From positions 1 to 64,000 of the forward strand of contig NZ_JAJFAW010000001.1 of assembly GCF_020711255.1 (NCBI RefSeq): a DNA stretch of 64,000 bases, in the 5' to 3' direction. Shown here piece after piece: positions 8,784 through 16,773 of this stretch. Below the pieces are notes generated by a model that saw only the letters and a program-made list of their open reading frames with translations, searched no databases and had not been told where the DNA came from. The first letter of the stretch is position 1; each line of letters opens with the position of its first letter. Origin of the DNA: Hymenobacter plasmatis (GTDB taxonomy: Bacteria > Bacteroidota > Bacteroidia > Cytophagales > Hymenobacteraceae). The translations under genes were made by a program, and so were the position numbers.

Positions 8784-9506
8784 ATGTTAATCAAAACCCG
8801 GGGCATCGTCCTCAGCTACCTGAAATACCGCGAAACGAGCATCATTGCCCGTGTCTACACCGAGCGGCTGGGCGTGCAGAACTACATCGTGAACGGCGTG
8901 CGCAAGGCCAAGCCGCCGGGACGCATAGCCTTGTTTCAGCCCTTCACGCTGCTGGAGCTGGTGGCCTACGTGGCGCGGGGCAGCAGCGGCCTCACCCGCC
9001 TGTCCGAGTTCCGGTGTTCGGAGCCTTTTGTTAGCCTGCCCTATGAGGTGCAGAAAAGCAGCGTGGTGCTGTTTCTCTCCGAAGTGGTGGGCCGTGCCGT
9101 GCGCGAAGAAGAGCAAAACGAACCCCTCTTCCAGTTTCTGCACGACTCTATTCTCGCGTTTGACCAGCAGACCACGGGCAGCGAAAACTTTGCCCTGGTT
9201 TTTCTGCTGCGCTTAGCTACCTACCTGGGCTTTGGGGTAAGCTCGGGGGGCGAACTCACCGACCAGGTAATTATGGCTGGCCACGCGGCTACTTCCAAGG
9301 GCGCTACTGGCCCGGCCACGCTGCGCCTGCGCGAGTTTGAGGGTTACTTCGACGAGCTATTGCAGGACCCAGCCACCAGCACCATTCCCAACGGCCGCGT
9401 GCGCCACGAATTGCTGAATGTGCTCATTCGGTACTACCAGCTGCACGTGGAGCAGCTAGGCGAGATTCGCTCGCTGGACATTCTCTCGCAAGTGCTGGCA
9501 GAGTAA
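8784..9506 (+). CDS. recO: DNA repair protein RecO
   Basis: 240 residues, the normal length for RecO, which loads RecA onto SSB-coated single-stranded DNA in the RecFOR pathway. The N-terminal OB fold begins LIKTRGIVLSYLKYRETSII, with ARVYTERLGVQNYIVNGVR and PFTLLELV following. The helical C-terminal part contains YEVQKSSVVLFLSEVVGR. No zinc-finger cysteines are evident. It follows porZ after 89 bp and faces the convergent FKBP cluster across a long hairpin. Confidence 0.92.
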   Translation: MLIKTRGIVLSYLKYRETSIIARVYTERLGVQNYIVNGVRKAKPPGRIALFQPFTLLELVAYVARGSSGLTRLSEFRCSEPFVSLPYEVQKSSVVLFLSEVVGRAVREEEQNEPLFQFLHDSILAFDQQTTGSENFALVFLLRLATYLGFGVSSGGELTDQVIMAGHAATSKGATGPATLRLREFEGYFDELLQDPATSTIPNGRVRHELLNVLIRYYQLHVEQLGEIRSLDILSQVLAE

Positions 9507-9512
9507 GGTACT

Positions 9513-9587
9513 TTTCAGCCCAAGTAACAGCCCCAGCGGCGGCCCTTCTAAAGGGGCCACGCACTGGGGCTGTTACTTGGGCTGAAA
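9513..9587. terminator. Long nested bidirectional terminator between recO and FKBP genes
   Basis: Arms 9513-9536 and 9564-9587 are a perfect 24-bp inverted repeat. The 27-nt loop contains a second small hairpin (GGCCC...GGGCC). A/T-rich ends on both sides fit termination of both convergent units. The arms contain AGCCCAA/TTGGGCT. Confidence 0.8.
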
Positions 9588-9598
9588 TTTATAACGCC

Positions 9599-10552
9599 CT
9601 ACTTAAAATCAACCAGCTCAACTTCGAAGCGAAGCACGGCGTTGGCCGGAATGTCGGCGCCGGCGCCGCGGGGGCCGTAGGCCAGGGGAGACGGAATGAG
9701 CAACACAGCTTTGCTGCCCTTGGTGAGCATGGCAATGCCCTGGTCCCAGCCCGGAATAACCTGGCCCGTGCCGAGCGCAAACGCAATGGGCTCGTTGCCG
9801 TGCTTGGCCGAAGAATCAAACTCTTTGCCCGTGGCCAAGACGGTGCCGCGGTAGAGTACGCGCACGGTTTGGCCTTTCTTGGGCGGCAGGCCTTTGCCGG
9901 GCCGGGTTATGATGTAGTAGGTGCCGCCAACGGTTTTCTTAGCCACCAGCTTGTTCTTCTTCAGGTAGGCCTGAATCCTGGCGGCGTCCTTGGCCGATTG
10001 GGCTACGGCGGCGGCTTTGGCTTGCTTGGCGTACTCAGCCTGCAGCTTCTCCTGGCGCGCCGACATTTCGGCCATGGTGAGCAGTTCGCGGGCGCTGGCA
10101 AACACCAGCATCGTGTTGCCGCCCTTGCGAATAAACGGCGGCACGGGCTGCCGGAAGGTCTTGGCGAATATGGTGTCGGCCGGGAAGCGGAACACGGCGC
10201 TGTCGCCGGGCAGGAGCAGGCCCAATGCTTCTTCGAGGCTACCGGCCTCGGGCTTGTCGGGCAGCGCGACGGGCTGCGGCGTGGGCTGCATCTGGCGCGA
10301 CTTCATCAGCAGGGAGTCGCGGCCGGTGCGGAATTCCAGGAAGACCGTGAGCACCTGCCCAACGCGGCTGGCATATGGCGCATCGGTAGCAGCCAGTGTG
10401 TGGGGCTGGTAGCGGCCCGCCGCGTCTTTCCGAAACAGCCGGTACTCGGTGCCCGTGGGCAAGCGGGAGAACTCGGCGCCCGGCGTTTGCGCGCTGGCAG
10501 GCTGCAAAAAAGCGAACAGCGCCCAAACGGCGCTCAGGAAGAAGTATCGCAT
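9599..10552 (-). CDS. FKBP-type peptidyl-prolyl isomerase, exported (paralogue 1)
   Basis: 317 residues with a signal peptide ending at about residue 21 (PASAQ). The C-terminal 110 residues are a complete FKBP domain that catalyses proline cis-trans isomerisation: GQTVRVLYRGTVL, EFDSS, GQVIPGWDQGIAML, GSKAVLLIPSPLAYG and FEVELVDF. The N-terminal 180 residues look like a second, degenerate FKBP-like domain joined by a charged helix. It is last of four consecutive FKBP genes on this strand and the closest relative of the 347-residue one. Likely periplasmic, assisting folding of exported proteins. Confidence 0.88.
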   Translation of the reverse strand: MRYFFLSAVWALFAFLQPASAQTPGAEFSRLPTGTEYRLFRKDAAGRYQPHTLAATDAPYASRVGQVLTVFLEFRTGRDSLLMKSRQMQPTPQPVALPDKPEAGSLEEALGLLLPGDSAVFRFPADTIFAKTFRQPVPPFIRKGGNTMLVFASARELLTMAEMSARQEKLQAEYAKQAKAAAVAQSAKDAARIQAYLKKNKLVAKKTVGGTYYIITRPGKGLPPKKGQTVRVLYRGTVLATGKEFDSSAKHGNEPIAFALGTGQVIPGWDQGIAMLTKGSKAVLLIPSPLAYGPRGAGADIPANAVLRFEVELVDFK

Positions 10553-10583
10553 AGAAGAAAGTTGGTCAGTATCCAGGAGGGAG

Positions 10584-11099
10584 TTAGCGCACGCTCAGTA
10601 CCTGCAGCTCAAACACGAGCTCGGTATTGGGCGGAATTAAGTAACGGCTTTCATCATCGGGGTCGCGCACGCCGGTGGCGCCGTAGGCCAGCGCCGCCGG
10701 TATCCAGGCCCGTACCCGCGAGCCCACCGGCAGCAGGGGCAGCAGCTCGTCCCAGCCCAAAATGACCTCGCCCCGGCCCACCCGAAACCGAAGCGGCCCG
10801 CCTGAGGCAGCCGTTGCATCGAAAATATGGCCATCGGGTAGAAAGCCGGTGTAGCGCACGGCCACGCGGCTGCCGGCCTTGGCCTGCGGCCCGGTGCCAC
10901 GCTCCCGAAACACGAAGCGCACCCCGCTCCGCGTGTGCTGCGGAACGAGGTGCGCTGTATCGGAGCCGGTGGCGCTTGGGCTGGACGGCACCGCGGGCTT
11001 GGTAGCGGGCTGGGCGCTCGCGGCCGCAGCAGTGAGCCACAGCCCAAGTACCAACGCCAAGCTACTCAGGTGGCGTTTCAGGCCAGCAAACCAACTCAC
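10584..11099 (-). CDS. FKBP-type peptidyl-prolyl isomerase, exported (paralogue 2)
   Basis: 171 residues: an N-terminal hydrophobic signal (SSLALVLGLWLTAAAASAQ), a short spacer, then one FKBP domain (VAVRYTGFLPDGHIFDAT, GEVILGWDELLPLLPVGS, AYGATG, FELQVLSV). The domain has GW-D as in active enzymes, plus an Asp/Glu-rich insertion (DPDDESR) near the end. It lies 10 bp after paralogue 3 and 31 bp before paralogue 1, so the group is probably one transcript. Confidence 0.87.
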   Translation of the reverse strand: MSWFAGLKRHLSSLALVLGLWLTAAAASAQPATKPAVPSSPSATGSDTAHLVPQHTRSGVRFVFRERGTGPQAKAGSRVAVRYTGFLPDGHIFDATAASGGPLRFRVGRGEVILGWDELLPLLPVGSRVRAWIPAALAYGATGVRDPDDESRYLIPPNTELVFELQVLSVR

Positions 11100-11109
11100 G
11101 GCGAAGGCC

Positions 11110-11706
11110 TTAAAAAACGTCGAGCACTTCCACGTCGAACATTAAGGCCGCGTCGGCCGGAATGCCCGTTTGGCCGGAAGGGCCGTACGCCAGGCGCGAA
11201 GGGATGAGCAACAGCTTGCGGTCGCCTTTGCGCATGAGCAGCAGCCCTTCGCTGAAACCGGCAATGGCCCCGCTGCCCGCCGTGAAGACGGCGCAGCCGC
11301 AGGCGGTGTGGTTCTCCGACGAATTGTCGAAAATAGCGCCTTGCGGGTAGCGGGAGTCGCCGGGCGAAGCCGGGTAGCCCGAGGACTCGGGGTGCGCGCC
11401 ATTGCTCAGAATGCGGCCGACGTACTTCACACTCACCTGCTTACCGGCCGTGACGGGCGTACCCTGGCCCGCCGTGAGCGTAACCACGTACAGGCCCGAG
11501 TTGGTCCGCACTGCATTCGTCATCAGCTTATTTCGCGTCAGGTAATGCTGAATCGTATCCTCGTCGATGGCTTTTAGCTGCTCTTCGTGCTCACGCAGCG
11601 TTTTCTGGTAGGCAGTTTCGGTGTTGCAGCTCCACAGGGCCGGGGCCGCCAGGAGCAGGCCCGCCGCCAGCACCAGCAAGCGTGAACGGAGCAGAAGGTA
11701 TTTCAT
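11110..11706 (-). CDS. FKBP-type peptidyl-prolyl isomerase, lipoprotein (paralogue 3)
   Basis: 198 residues with a lipobox (LWSC, Cys27), so predicted to be lipid-anchored. A helix with DEDTIQHYLTRN precedes an FKBP domain (KQVSVKYVGRIL, GAIAGFSEGLLLMRKGDRKLLLIPSRLAYG, FDVEVLDV). An insertion between strands carries HTACGCAVF, with two cysteines that could pair. The usual Trp of the active site is replaced by Phe (AGFSEG), so catalytic strength is uncertain. GldI of gliding flavobacteria is also a small FKBP lipoprotein, so this one or the next could be its counterpart; sequence alone does not settle it. Confidence 0.85.
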   Translation of the reverse strand: MKYLLLRSRLLVLAAGLLLAAPALWSCNTETAYQKTLREHEEQLKAIDEDTIQHYLTRNKLMTNAVRTNSGLYVVTLTAGQGTPVTAGKQVSVKYVGRILSNGAHPESSGYPASPGDSRYPQGAIFDNSSENHTACGCAVFTAGSGAIAGFSEGLLLMRKGDRKLLLIPSRLAYGPSGQTGIPADAALMFDVEVLDVF

Positions 11707-11795
11707 GGCGAAGGGGATAAAAGGATTCCGACCAACGGAGGCCCTGGCAGCTGTGCCGGGCCGCCCGTTGGCCGGAATTCAGAAATAATAAAAGA

Positions 11796-12839
11796 CTATT
11801 GGATGTCAACCAGCTCCACCTCGAAGCGCAGGGGCGCGTTTGCGGGGATGTCGGAGCCCGCACCACGGGTGCCGTAGGCCAGCGAGGAGGGGATGAGCAG
11901 GATGGCCTTGCTGCCTTTGTTGAGCAACGCAATGCCTTGGTCCCAACCCGGAATCACAGCGCCTTGGCCGATGGGGAAGTCAATCGGCTTGCCGGTTTTC
12001 TCCGACGAGTCGAACAGCTTGCCGCTGAGCAGCGTGCCGTTGTAGTTCACGCTCACCGTCTGGCCGGGCTTGGGCGTGGGGCCGGTGCCGGGCTTCAATA
12101 CCTGGTAGTAGATGCCCGAGGGCGTCTTCTTCATCGTCAGGTTGTTTTTCTTGATGTAGTCCTGCAGCACGGCGTCGTCCTTCTTGAGCTGCGCTACCAC
12201 GGCCGGGGCGGCCAGGGCTTTGGCTTGGGCATCTGCCTGTTCTTTCATCTGCTTGGCATACTCGGGCGAGGCCATGCGCTGCTTCATTTGAGCGGCCATG
12301 GCGCGCTTCTGCAGCTCGGGCTGCATGGCCTGGGCTTCTTCCTGCGTGATGAGCTTGGGCGTGGTGGCCACGTACATCATCACCACGTTGCCGCCGTTCC
12401 TGAGGAACTTGGGCACCGGCTGGCCCGACTTGGGCTTGATGAGCGAATCAACCTGGAAGCGGAACACGCCGCTGTCGCCGGGCTGCAGCATGGACAGGGC
12501 TTCGTCGGGAGCGCCTTTCTGCTTAAGTTCGAGCAGGGGCAGCGGCACGGGCAGGCCCACGTCGCGGCGGGTGTTCTGCAACACCGAGTCTTTGCCGGTG
12601 CGGTACTGCATGTTGCCCAGCAGGAACTTGCCTACCCGGTCTTTGTAGGTCGGGTCGCCGTCGGGGCCAATTTCGCGCCGCTCGTAATCGTTGCCGACTT
12701 TCTTGAAAATCTTGTACTCGATGCCGGATTTGGTTTTGGCAAAGTCACCGCCTCCTTTGTTACAGGCCGTGAGGGAAGCGAAGCCCAGCAGGCTGGCCCC
12801 AAGGGCCAACTGCCGCGCAGAGCGGGAGGAAAAACGCAT
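11796..12839 (-). CDS. FKBP-type peptidyl-prolyl isomerase, lipoprotein (paralogue 4)
   Basis: 347 residues with a lipobox (LTAC, Cys26). Residues about 35-170 have FKBP-like hallmarks (SGIEYKIFKKVGNDY, MLQPGDSGVFRFQVDSL) but lack the active-site pattern. A Lys/Gln/Ala-rich helix (about 180-225) leads to a full C-terminal FKBP domain (GQTVSVNYNGTLL, LFDSSEKTG, GAVIPGWDQGIALL, LAYGTRGAG, FEVELVDI). The layout resembles dimeric two-domain periplasmic FKBPs, in which the N-terminal region acts as chaperone; that comparison is inference. A perfect -7 box lies 34 bp upstream. Confidence 0.87.
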   Translation of the reverse strand: MRFSSRSARQLALGASLLGFASLTACNKGGGDFAKTKSGIEYKIFKKVGNDYERREIGPDGDPTYKDRVGKFLLGNMQYRTGKDSVLQNTRRDVGLPVPLPLLELKQKGAPDEALSMLQPGDSGVFRFQVDSLIKPKSGQPVPKFLRNGGNVVMMYVATTPKLITQEEAQAMQPELQKRAMAAQMKQRMASPEYAKQMKEQADAQAKALAAPAVVAQLKKDDAVLQDYIKKNNLTMKKTPSGIYYQVLKPGTGPTPKPGQTVSVNYNGTLLSGKLFDSSEKTGKPIDFPIGQGAVIPGWDQGIALLNKGSKAILLIPSSLAYGTRGAGSDIPANAPLRFEVELVDIQ

Positions 12840-12872
12840 GAAAAAGAAAGAAGTGAAGAGTCAGAAACGTTT

Positions 12873-12880
12873 CAAAGTTA
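12873..12880 (-). promoter_or_regulatory. -7 box upstream of the FKBP cluster
   Basis: On the minus strand TAACTTTG matches TAnnTTTG exactly, overlapping the nrnA stop and 34 bp before the lipoprotein FKBP start. No TTG at the -33 distance. It would let the FKBP genes be transcribed independently of nrnA. Confidence 0.4.
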
Positions 12881-13924
12881 CGCCACCGGCGGCGCTACGG
12901 CGGCAGGTACGCCCGTCAGCTGCTCCTTATACTCGGGAAGGATGCTCAGAAAGCGCTCCACCGTTGCATCGAGGGGCAAATAACTGATGCCGCCGGCCGC
13001 GTTGTGGTGCCCACCGCCGTCGAAATGCCGGCGCGAAAAGTCGCTCACGGAGAAGTTGCCCACCGAGCGGAAGGAAATCTTCACGGCCACGCCGCGGTCG
13101 ATGAACACGGCCGCAAACTTGATGCCTTCGATGCTCAACGCGTAGTTGACCAGGCCTTCGGTGTCGCCGGTTTTGCTCTGGTACTGGCGCAGTTCGTCCT
13201 GCGTGATGGCGATGTAGGCCGTGTTGTACTCGCGGTTCACCACCAGTTTGTCCTTCAGCACAAAGCCCAGGAAGCGGAGGCGGATTTCGGAATGCGAGTC
13301 GTAGATGAGGCGGTGCACCTTCGAGAGGTCGATGTTGACCTTCAGGAGCTCGGCAATGATGAGGTGCACATTGCGCGAGGTGCTGGGGTGGCGAAACGAG
13401 CCCGTATCGGTCATGATGCCCGCGTACAGGGCCTCGCCGATGCCTTTGGTGATGAGGTCCTGGTCGCCCAGGTCGCGGATGATTTCAAAAATCAGCTCGG
13501 CCGTTGCGGCGGCGCTGGGCACCGAAAAAACGATGTCGGCAAAGTCTTCGGGCTCCTGGTGGTGGTCGATGAGGACCTTGGTGGCCTTGGACTGGCGCAC
13601 GTACTCGCCCAATTCGTTGATGCGGCCGAGGCAGCTAAAGTCGAGGCAGCAAATCACCTCGGCGCGGTTCACCAGGTCGCGCACCTGGCGGTCGTTCTGC
13701 CGCTTGTCGTACACCACCACTTCGTCGTTGCCCTCCATCCAGTTGAGGAACGCGGGGTAGTCGGAAGGGGTAACCACCGTGACGTGGTGGCCTTTTTGTT
13801 TGAGATAGCCGGCCCAGGCAAGTGACGAGCCCAGCGCGTCGGCGTCGGGTTTGTGATGGGTGGTGATAACAACCTGCTTGGGCTGCGCAAGCAACGCCTG
13901 CAGGGCGGATATGGAAGTGGACAT
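12878..13924 (-). CDS. nrnA: Bifunctional oligoribonuclease / PAP phosphatase NrnA (DHH family)
   Basis: 348 residues of the DHH/DHHA1 phosphoesterase family. These enzymes degrade nanoRNAs, dephosphorylate pAp to AMP and in some lineages cleave pGpG. Metal-binding motifs are visible in order: ITTHHKPDADALGSSLAW, DFSCLGR, LIDHHQEP (the DHH motif), IMTDTGSFRHPST, and the DHHA1 motif RRHFDGGGHHNAAGG near the C-terminus. The ATG at 13,924 is preferred over an in-frame TTG six bases upstream. It is followed by the four FKBP genes with a 38-bp gap. Confidence 0.92.
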   Translation of the reverse strand: MSTSISALQALLAQPKQVVITTHHKPDADALGSSLAWAGYLKQKGHHVTVVTPSDYPAFLNWMEGNDEVVVYDKRQNDRQVRDLVNRAEVICCLDFSCLGRINELGEYVRQSKATKVLIDHHQEPEDFADIVFSVPSAAATAELIFEIIRDLGDQDLITKGIGEALYAGIMTDTGSFRHPSTSRNVHLIIAELLKVNIDLSKVHRLIYDSHSEIRLRFLGFVLKDKLVVNREYNTAYIAITQDELRQYQSKTGDTEGLVNYALSIEGIKFAAVFIDRGVAVKISFRSVGNFSVSDFSRRHFDGGGHHNAAGGISYLPLDATVERFLSILPEYKEQLTGVPAAVAPPVA

Positions 13925-14122
13925 CGACAACGTGAATGGCCCAAAAAGGAACTGAGGGCCGGTGGCTTACGAATAAATCGGGCGGCAAAAGTCGGAAGAA
14001 ATCTTTTCTTAACAGCCAGCTCCCCTCGGAAGGTTCTCCCAAATCTGAATAAAGGTTGAGCTAAAAAGAGCGGTGAAACCTCGGTTTTTTCGCCAATATT
14101 GCCTTCTCGTCCCGGGTAAATA

Positions 14123-16153
14123 ATGAGCGTTTTTTCCTTCTTGAGCAGGCGAGCGGCGGGCCGCGGAATGGCTCCGCTAACCCTGCTGGCGCTATTGCTG
14201 GCCCTAAGCGTGTGGCTTTATCACGATTCCATCGGGCTCTATCCGTCGTTCAACCATGCCTGGTCGCAGGCCGACTGGCTGGCCATCGCCATAAAATTTC
14301 GCGAGCGGGGCTATAATTTTTTTCTTCCGGCCACTTTCAATCTCCTCACCGACGACGGCGTGACCGGCGCGGGCTTCCCACTGCCCGCCTACCTGGCCGC
14401 CCTGCTCATGGGCCTCACCGGCCAGGAGGCCCCCGGCCTGATGCGGGGCGTGACATTAGTTGCCGGCCTGGGTGGCCTGCTGGCCCTTTTTGCGCTGGTG
14501 CGGCGTGCCAGCGGCTCGGCCCTCAAGGGTGGGGTAGTCGCGCTGTTTGCTTTTTGCAGCCCGATTTATGTGTTTTATCAGGCCAATTTCCTGCCGTCGG
14601 TGCCAGCGTTTGCGGCGGCGCTGGTGGGGTATTATTGGTTTTATCTGTCTCTGGAGGCCGATAAGCAGCCCCGTGAAGCGCGCCGACAGCTGGGGGTGGC
14701 CGTGGCCTGGCTGACGATGGCCGCGGCCATGCGCACGCCTTTCGCCTTGCCGCTGCTGTGCACGCTCGGCCACGTGGCGCTGCTGCGGCCCCGGCACACG
14801 GCGCTGGTGGGCCGGGGAGCGTTGGTGGTTATTTACGCAACAGCCTTTGCACTGCTGATTGCCGACTTTCTGTATAACGAATACCTGAACCAGGCCTACC
14901 ATGGTGCTCTGTTTCTGGCGCGGCCGCGCTCCTTCGCCTCGTGGGCCCAGGCAGTGGAAGTGACCCAAACGGTCCGTGAGTACTGGCTGTGGAGCTTGCT
15001 CAGCAAGCCGCAGTGGCTCTTGCTGCTCTTGGCCGGCGGGGCGCTTGTGGGGCAGCAGGGGCGCCGGCTGCTTCGCAATGAGTGGGTGGGGCACTGGCTG
15101 GCGCTCTCGGCGGGTGGGCTGGTTTACTACGTGCTGATGGGGCAGCAATTTGCCATTCACGACTACTACCTGCTCGACACGTTCTTCCTGCCGCTGGTGC
15201 TGGCCTTTGCGGGCAGCGTAGCCAGCATACGCCTGCCTCAGCGGCGGCCAGCCCAACTCGCAATTATGGCGGCGCTGCTGTTGCTGAGCGGCACGGCGGC
15301 GTGGAAAGCCCGGGCCGAGCAATTGCGCCGCATTACCCCGCCCGCCACCGACAAGAGCGTGCTCACCCGCGACAATTTTGCCTCGAGTGCCCGCTGGCTC
15401 GATTCGTTGGGCGTGCCGCGTACGGCCACGGTTTTGGTGCTGGATGCCTACTCCTACAACCTGCCCCTGCTGTTGGCCCACCGCCGAGGGTGGACCATGC
15501 TCCAGAACCGGAAGTCAGCCCAGGATTTATCGGCGACAAACCTGCGGGCCGCACTGGCGCTTCCGGCCGACTACGTGATTACGCAAAACGCAACCTATGC
15601 CCAGGAAGTCGTGAACCGTTACCCGGGCATCGCCGCCTACCTGCAACCCATCGCCAACAACGGCCGCCTGAGTTTGTGGCGCATCCGCAAGGTGCCGCTG
15701 GTGGCTCACTGGCAACTGCGCACCGATATGGAAAGCCGGCTCGATACCATAATTTGGCTCAATTCGGCAAGTATTTCGGTGGGGCCTGCCGCATCGGGGC
15801 GGCAGGCTGCCCGCTTGGGTGGCAGCAGAACCACGGGGCTGGCTTTTCACCAGACGGTAGCTCAACTTGGTTTGCGCGCTGGTCAGCAACTGCTTTTTTC
15901 GGCGCGGTACCAGGCCGGCAGCGGGGCCGGAGCCGTGTTGGTAGCCAGTCTGGAGCCTAAGGCTGGGGCACCGCCTTACTGGCAGCAAACGGTGGTGTGC
16001 CGAGCCACCCGACCCGGCGATTGGGAGCCTCTGGGCGCTGCGTTTGCCCTGCCGGTACCGCACGCGGCCACCGACGTGCTAAAAGTGGGCATAAGGAAGT
16101 CCGGGCCGGGCGAAATCACCCTCGACGATTGGGAAATGAGCATTTTGCCCTGA
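14123..16153 (+). CDS. Large membrane protein, GT-C glycosyltransferase-like with C-terminal sandwich domain
   Basis: 676 residues. The N-terminal 400 residues carry about ten membrane segments. The first loop contains NHAWSQADWLAIAIKFRERGY, which fits the acidic-residue loop of GT-C (PMT/ArnT-like) enzymes using lipid-linked sugars. The C-terminal 250 residues are soluble, with a beta-rich jelly-roll-like stretch (HQTVAQLGLRAGQQLLFSAR to LDDWEMSIL) that may bind carbohydrate. Acceptor and sugar are unknown. No conventional -7 box is seen in the 198-bp upstream gap, which does contain TTGAGCT at 14,056. Confidence 0.72.
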   Translation: MSVFSFLSRRAAGRGMAPLTLLALLLALSVWLYHDSIGLYPSFNHAWSQADWLAIAIKFRERGYNFFLPATFNLLTDDGVTGAGFPLPAYLAALLMGLTGQEAPGLMRGVTLVAGLGGLLALFALVRRASGSALKGGVVALFAFCSPIYVFYQANFLPSVPAFAAALVGYYWFYLSLEADKQPREARRQLGVAVAWLTMAAAMRTPFALPLLCTLGHVALLRPRHTALVGRGALVVIYATAFALLIADFLYNEYLNQAYHGALFLARPRSFASWAQAVEVTQTVREYWLWSLLSKPQWLLLLLAGGALVGQQGRRLLRNEWVGHWLALSAGGLVYYVLMGQQFAIHDYYLLDTFFLPLVLAFAGSVASIRLPQRRPAQLAIMAALLLLSGTAAWKARAEQLRRITPPATDKSVLTRDNFASSARWLDSLGVPRTATVLVLDAYSYNLPLLLAHRRGWTMLQNRKSAQDLSATNLRAALALPADYVITQNATYAQEVVNRYPGIAAYLQPIANNGRLSLWRIRKVPLVAHWQLRTDMESRLDTIIWLNSASISVGPAASGRQAARLGGSRTTGLAFHQTVAQLGLRAGQQLLFSARYQAGSGAGAVLVASLEPKAGAPPYWQQTVVCRATRPGDWEPLGAAFALPVPHAATDVLKVGIRKSGPGEITLDDWEMSILP

Positions 16154-16180
16154 GCTACGGCGCAGCTAAGAACCACCGGG

Positions 16181-16211
16181 TTGGGTGCCCGCCGGGGATG
16201 TGGTAGTTTTG
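16181..16211 (+). promoter_or_regulatory. Promoter of ndk
   Basis: TTG at 16,181-16,183, 20-bp spacer, TAGTTTTG at 16,204-16,211: full match to the Bacteroidota -33/-7 pattern. It lies 39 bp before the ATG and rules out the longer open frame starting at 16,185. Confidence 0.7.
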
Positions 16212-16250
16212 CAGCTTCAACTTTTCATTTTTATCCGATTTCCCCTGCCC

Positions 16251-16661
16251 ATGGCCACCAACCGCACATTCACGATGATTAAGCCCGACGCTGTACAGGA
16301 AAACCACATTGGTGGCATCCTGAACATGATGGAAGAAGGCGGCTTCCGCATCGTGGAGCTTCAGAAACTCACCCTCACGGCCGAGCGCGCCGGCCAGTTC
16401 TACGCTGTGCACGCCGAGCGTCCTTTCTACAACGACCTGGTTCGTTACATGTCGAGCGGCCCCATCGTAGCGGCAGTGCTGGAGAAGGACAACGCCGTGG
16501 CCGATTTCCGCACCCTCATCGGTGCCACCAACCCCGCCCAGGCCGCCGAAGGCACCATCCGGAAGAAGTACGCCAAGAGCATCGAAGCCAACGCCGTGCA
16601 CGGCTCGGACTCCGACGAGAACGCGCAGATTGAAGCCGACTTCTTCTTCGGCGCGAAGTAG
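16251..16661 (+). CDS. ndk: Nucleoside diphosphate kinase
   Basis: 136 residues, normal for bacterial Ndk, which transfers the gamma-phosphate of ATP to other NDPs via a phosphohistidine. Seen: the start [39 protein letters not shown], and [10 protein letters not shown] followed by the catalytic His in [13 protein letters not shown]. The ATG at 16,251 agrees with the family start and with the promoter. It is probably monocistronic, closed by a bidirectional terminator. Confidence 0.97.
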   Translation: MATNRTFTMIKPDAVQENHIGGILNMMEEGGFRIVELQKLTLTAERAGQFYAVHAERPFYNDLVRYMSSGPIVAAVLEKDNAVADFRTLIGATNPAQAAEGTIRKKYAKSIEANAVHGSDSDENAQIEADFFFGAK

Positions 16662-16682
16662 TCCAGCGTCCGTTAAATCAAC

Positions 16683-16719
16683 AAAAAGCCCGCCCTGCGC
16701 TATGCAGGGCGGGCTTTTT
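16683..16719. terminator. Bidirectional terminator between ndk and the AAA ATPase gene
   Basis: A 16-bp perfect stem (16,683-16,698 with 16,704-16,719) around a 5-nt loop, with A-run on the left and T-run on the right. It serves both convergent genes. Confidence 0.9.
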
Positions 16720-16773
16720 GTTTGTGCCAAAAGCTGACTGATTTTGTACCAATTTTGTATTGTTGAGCTTACT

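Noticed and set aside
11799-12983. 394-residue open frame antisense to the FKBP lipoprotein gene
   Set aside because: His/Gly/Leu-rich shadow. The FKBP motifs on the other strand are unmistakable.
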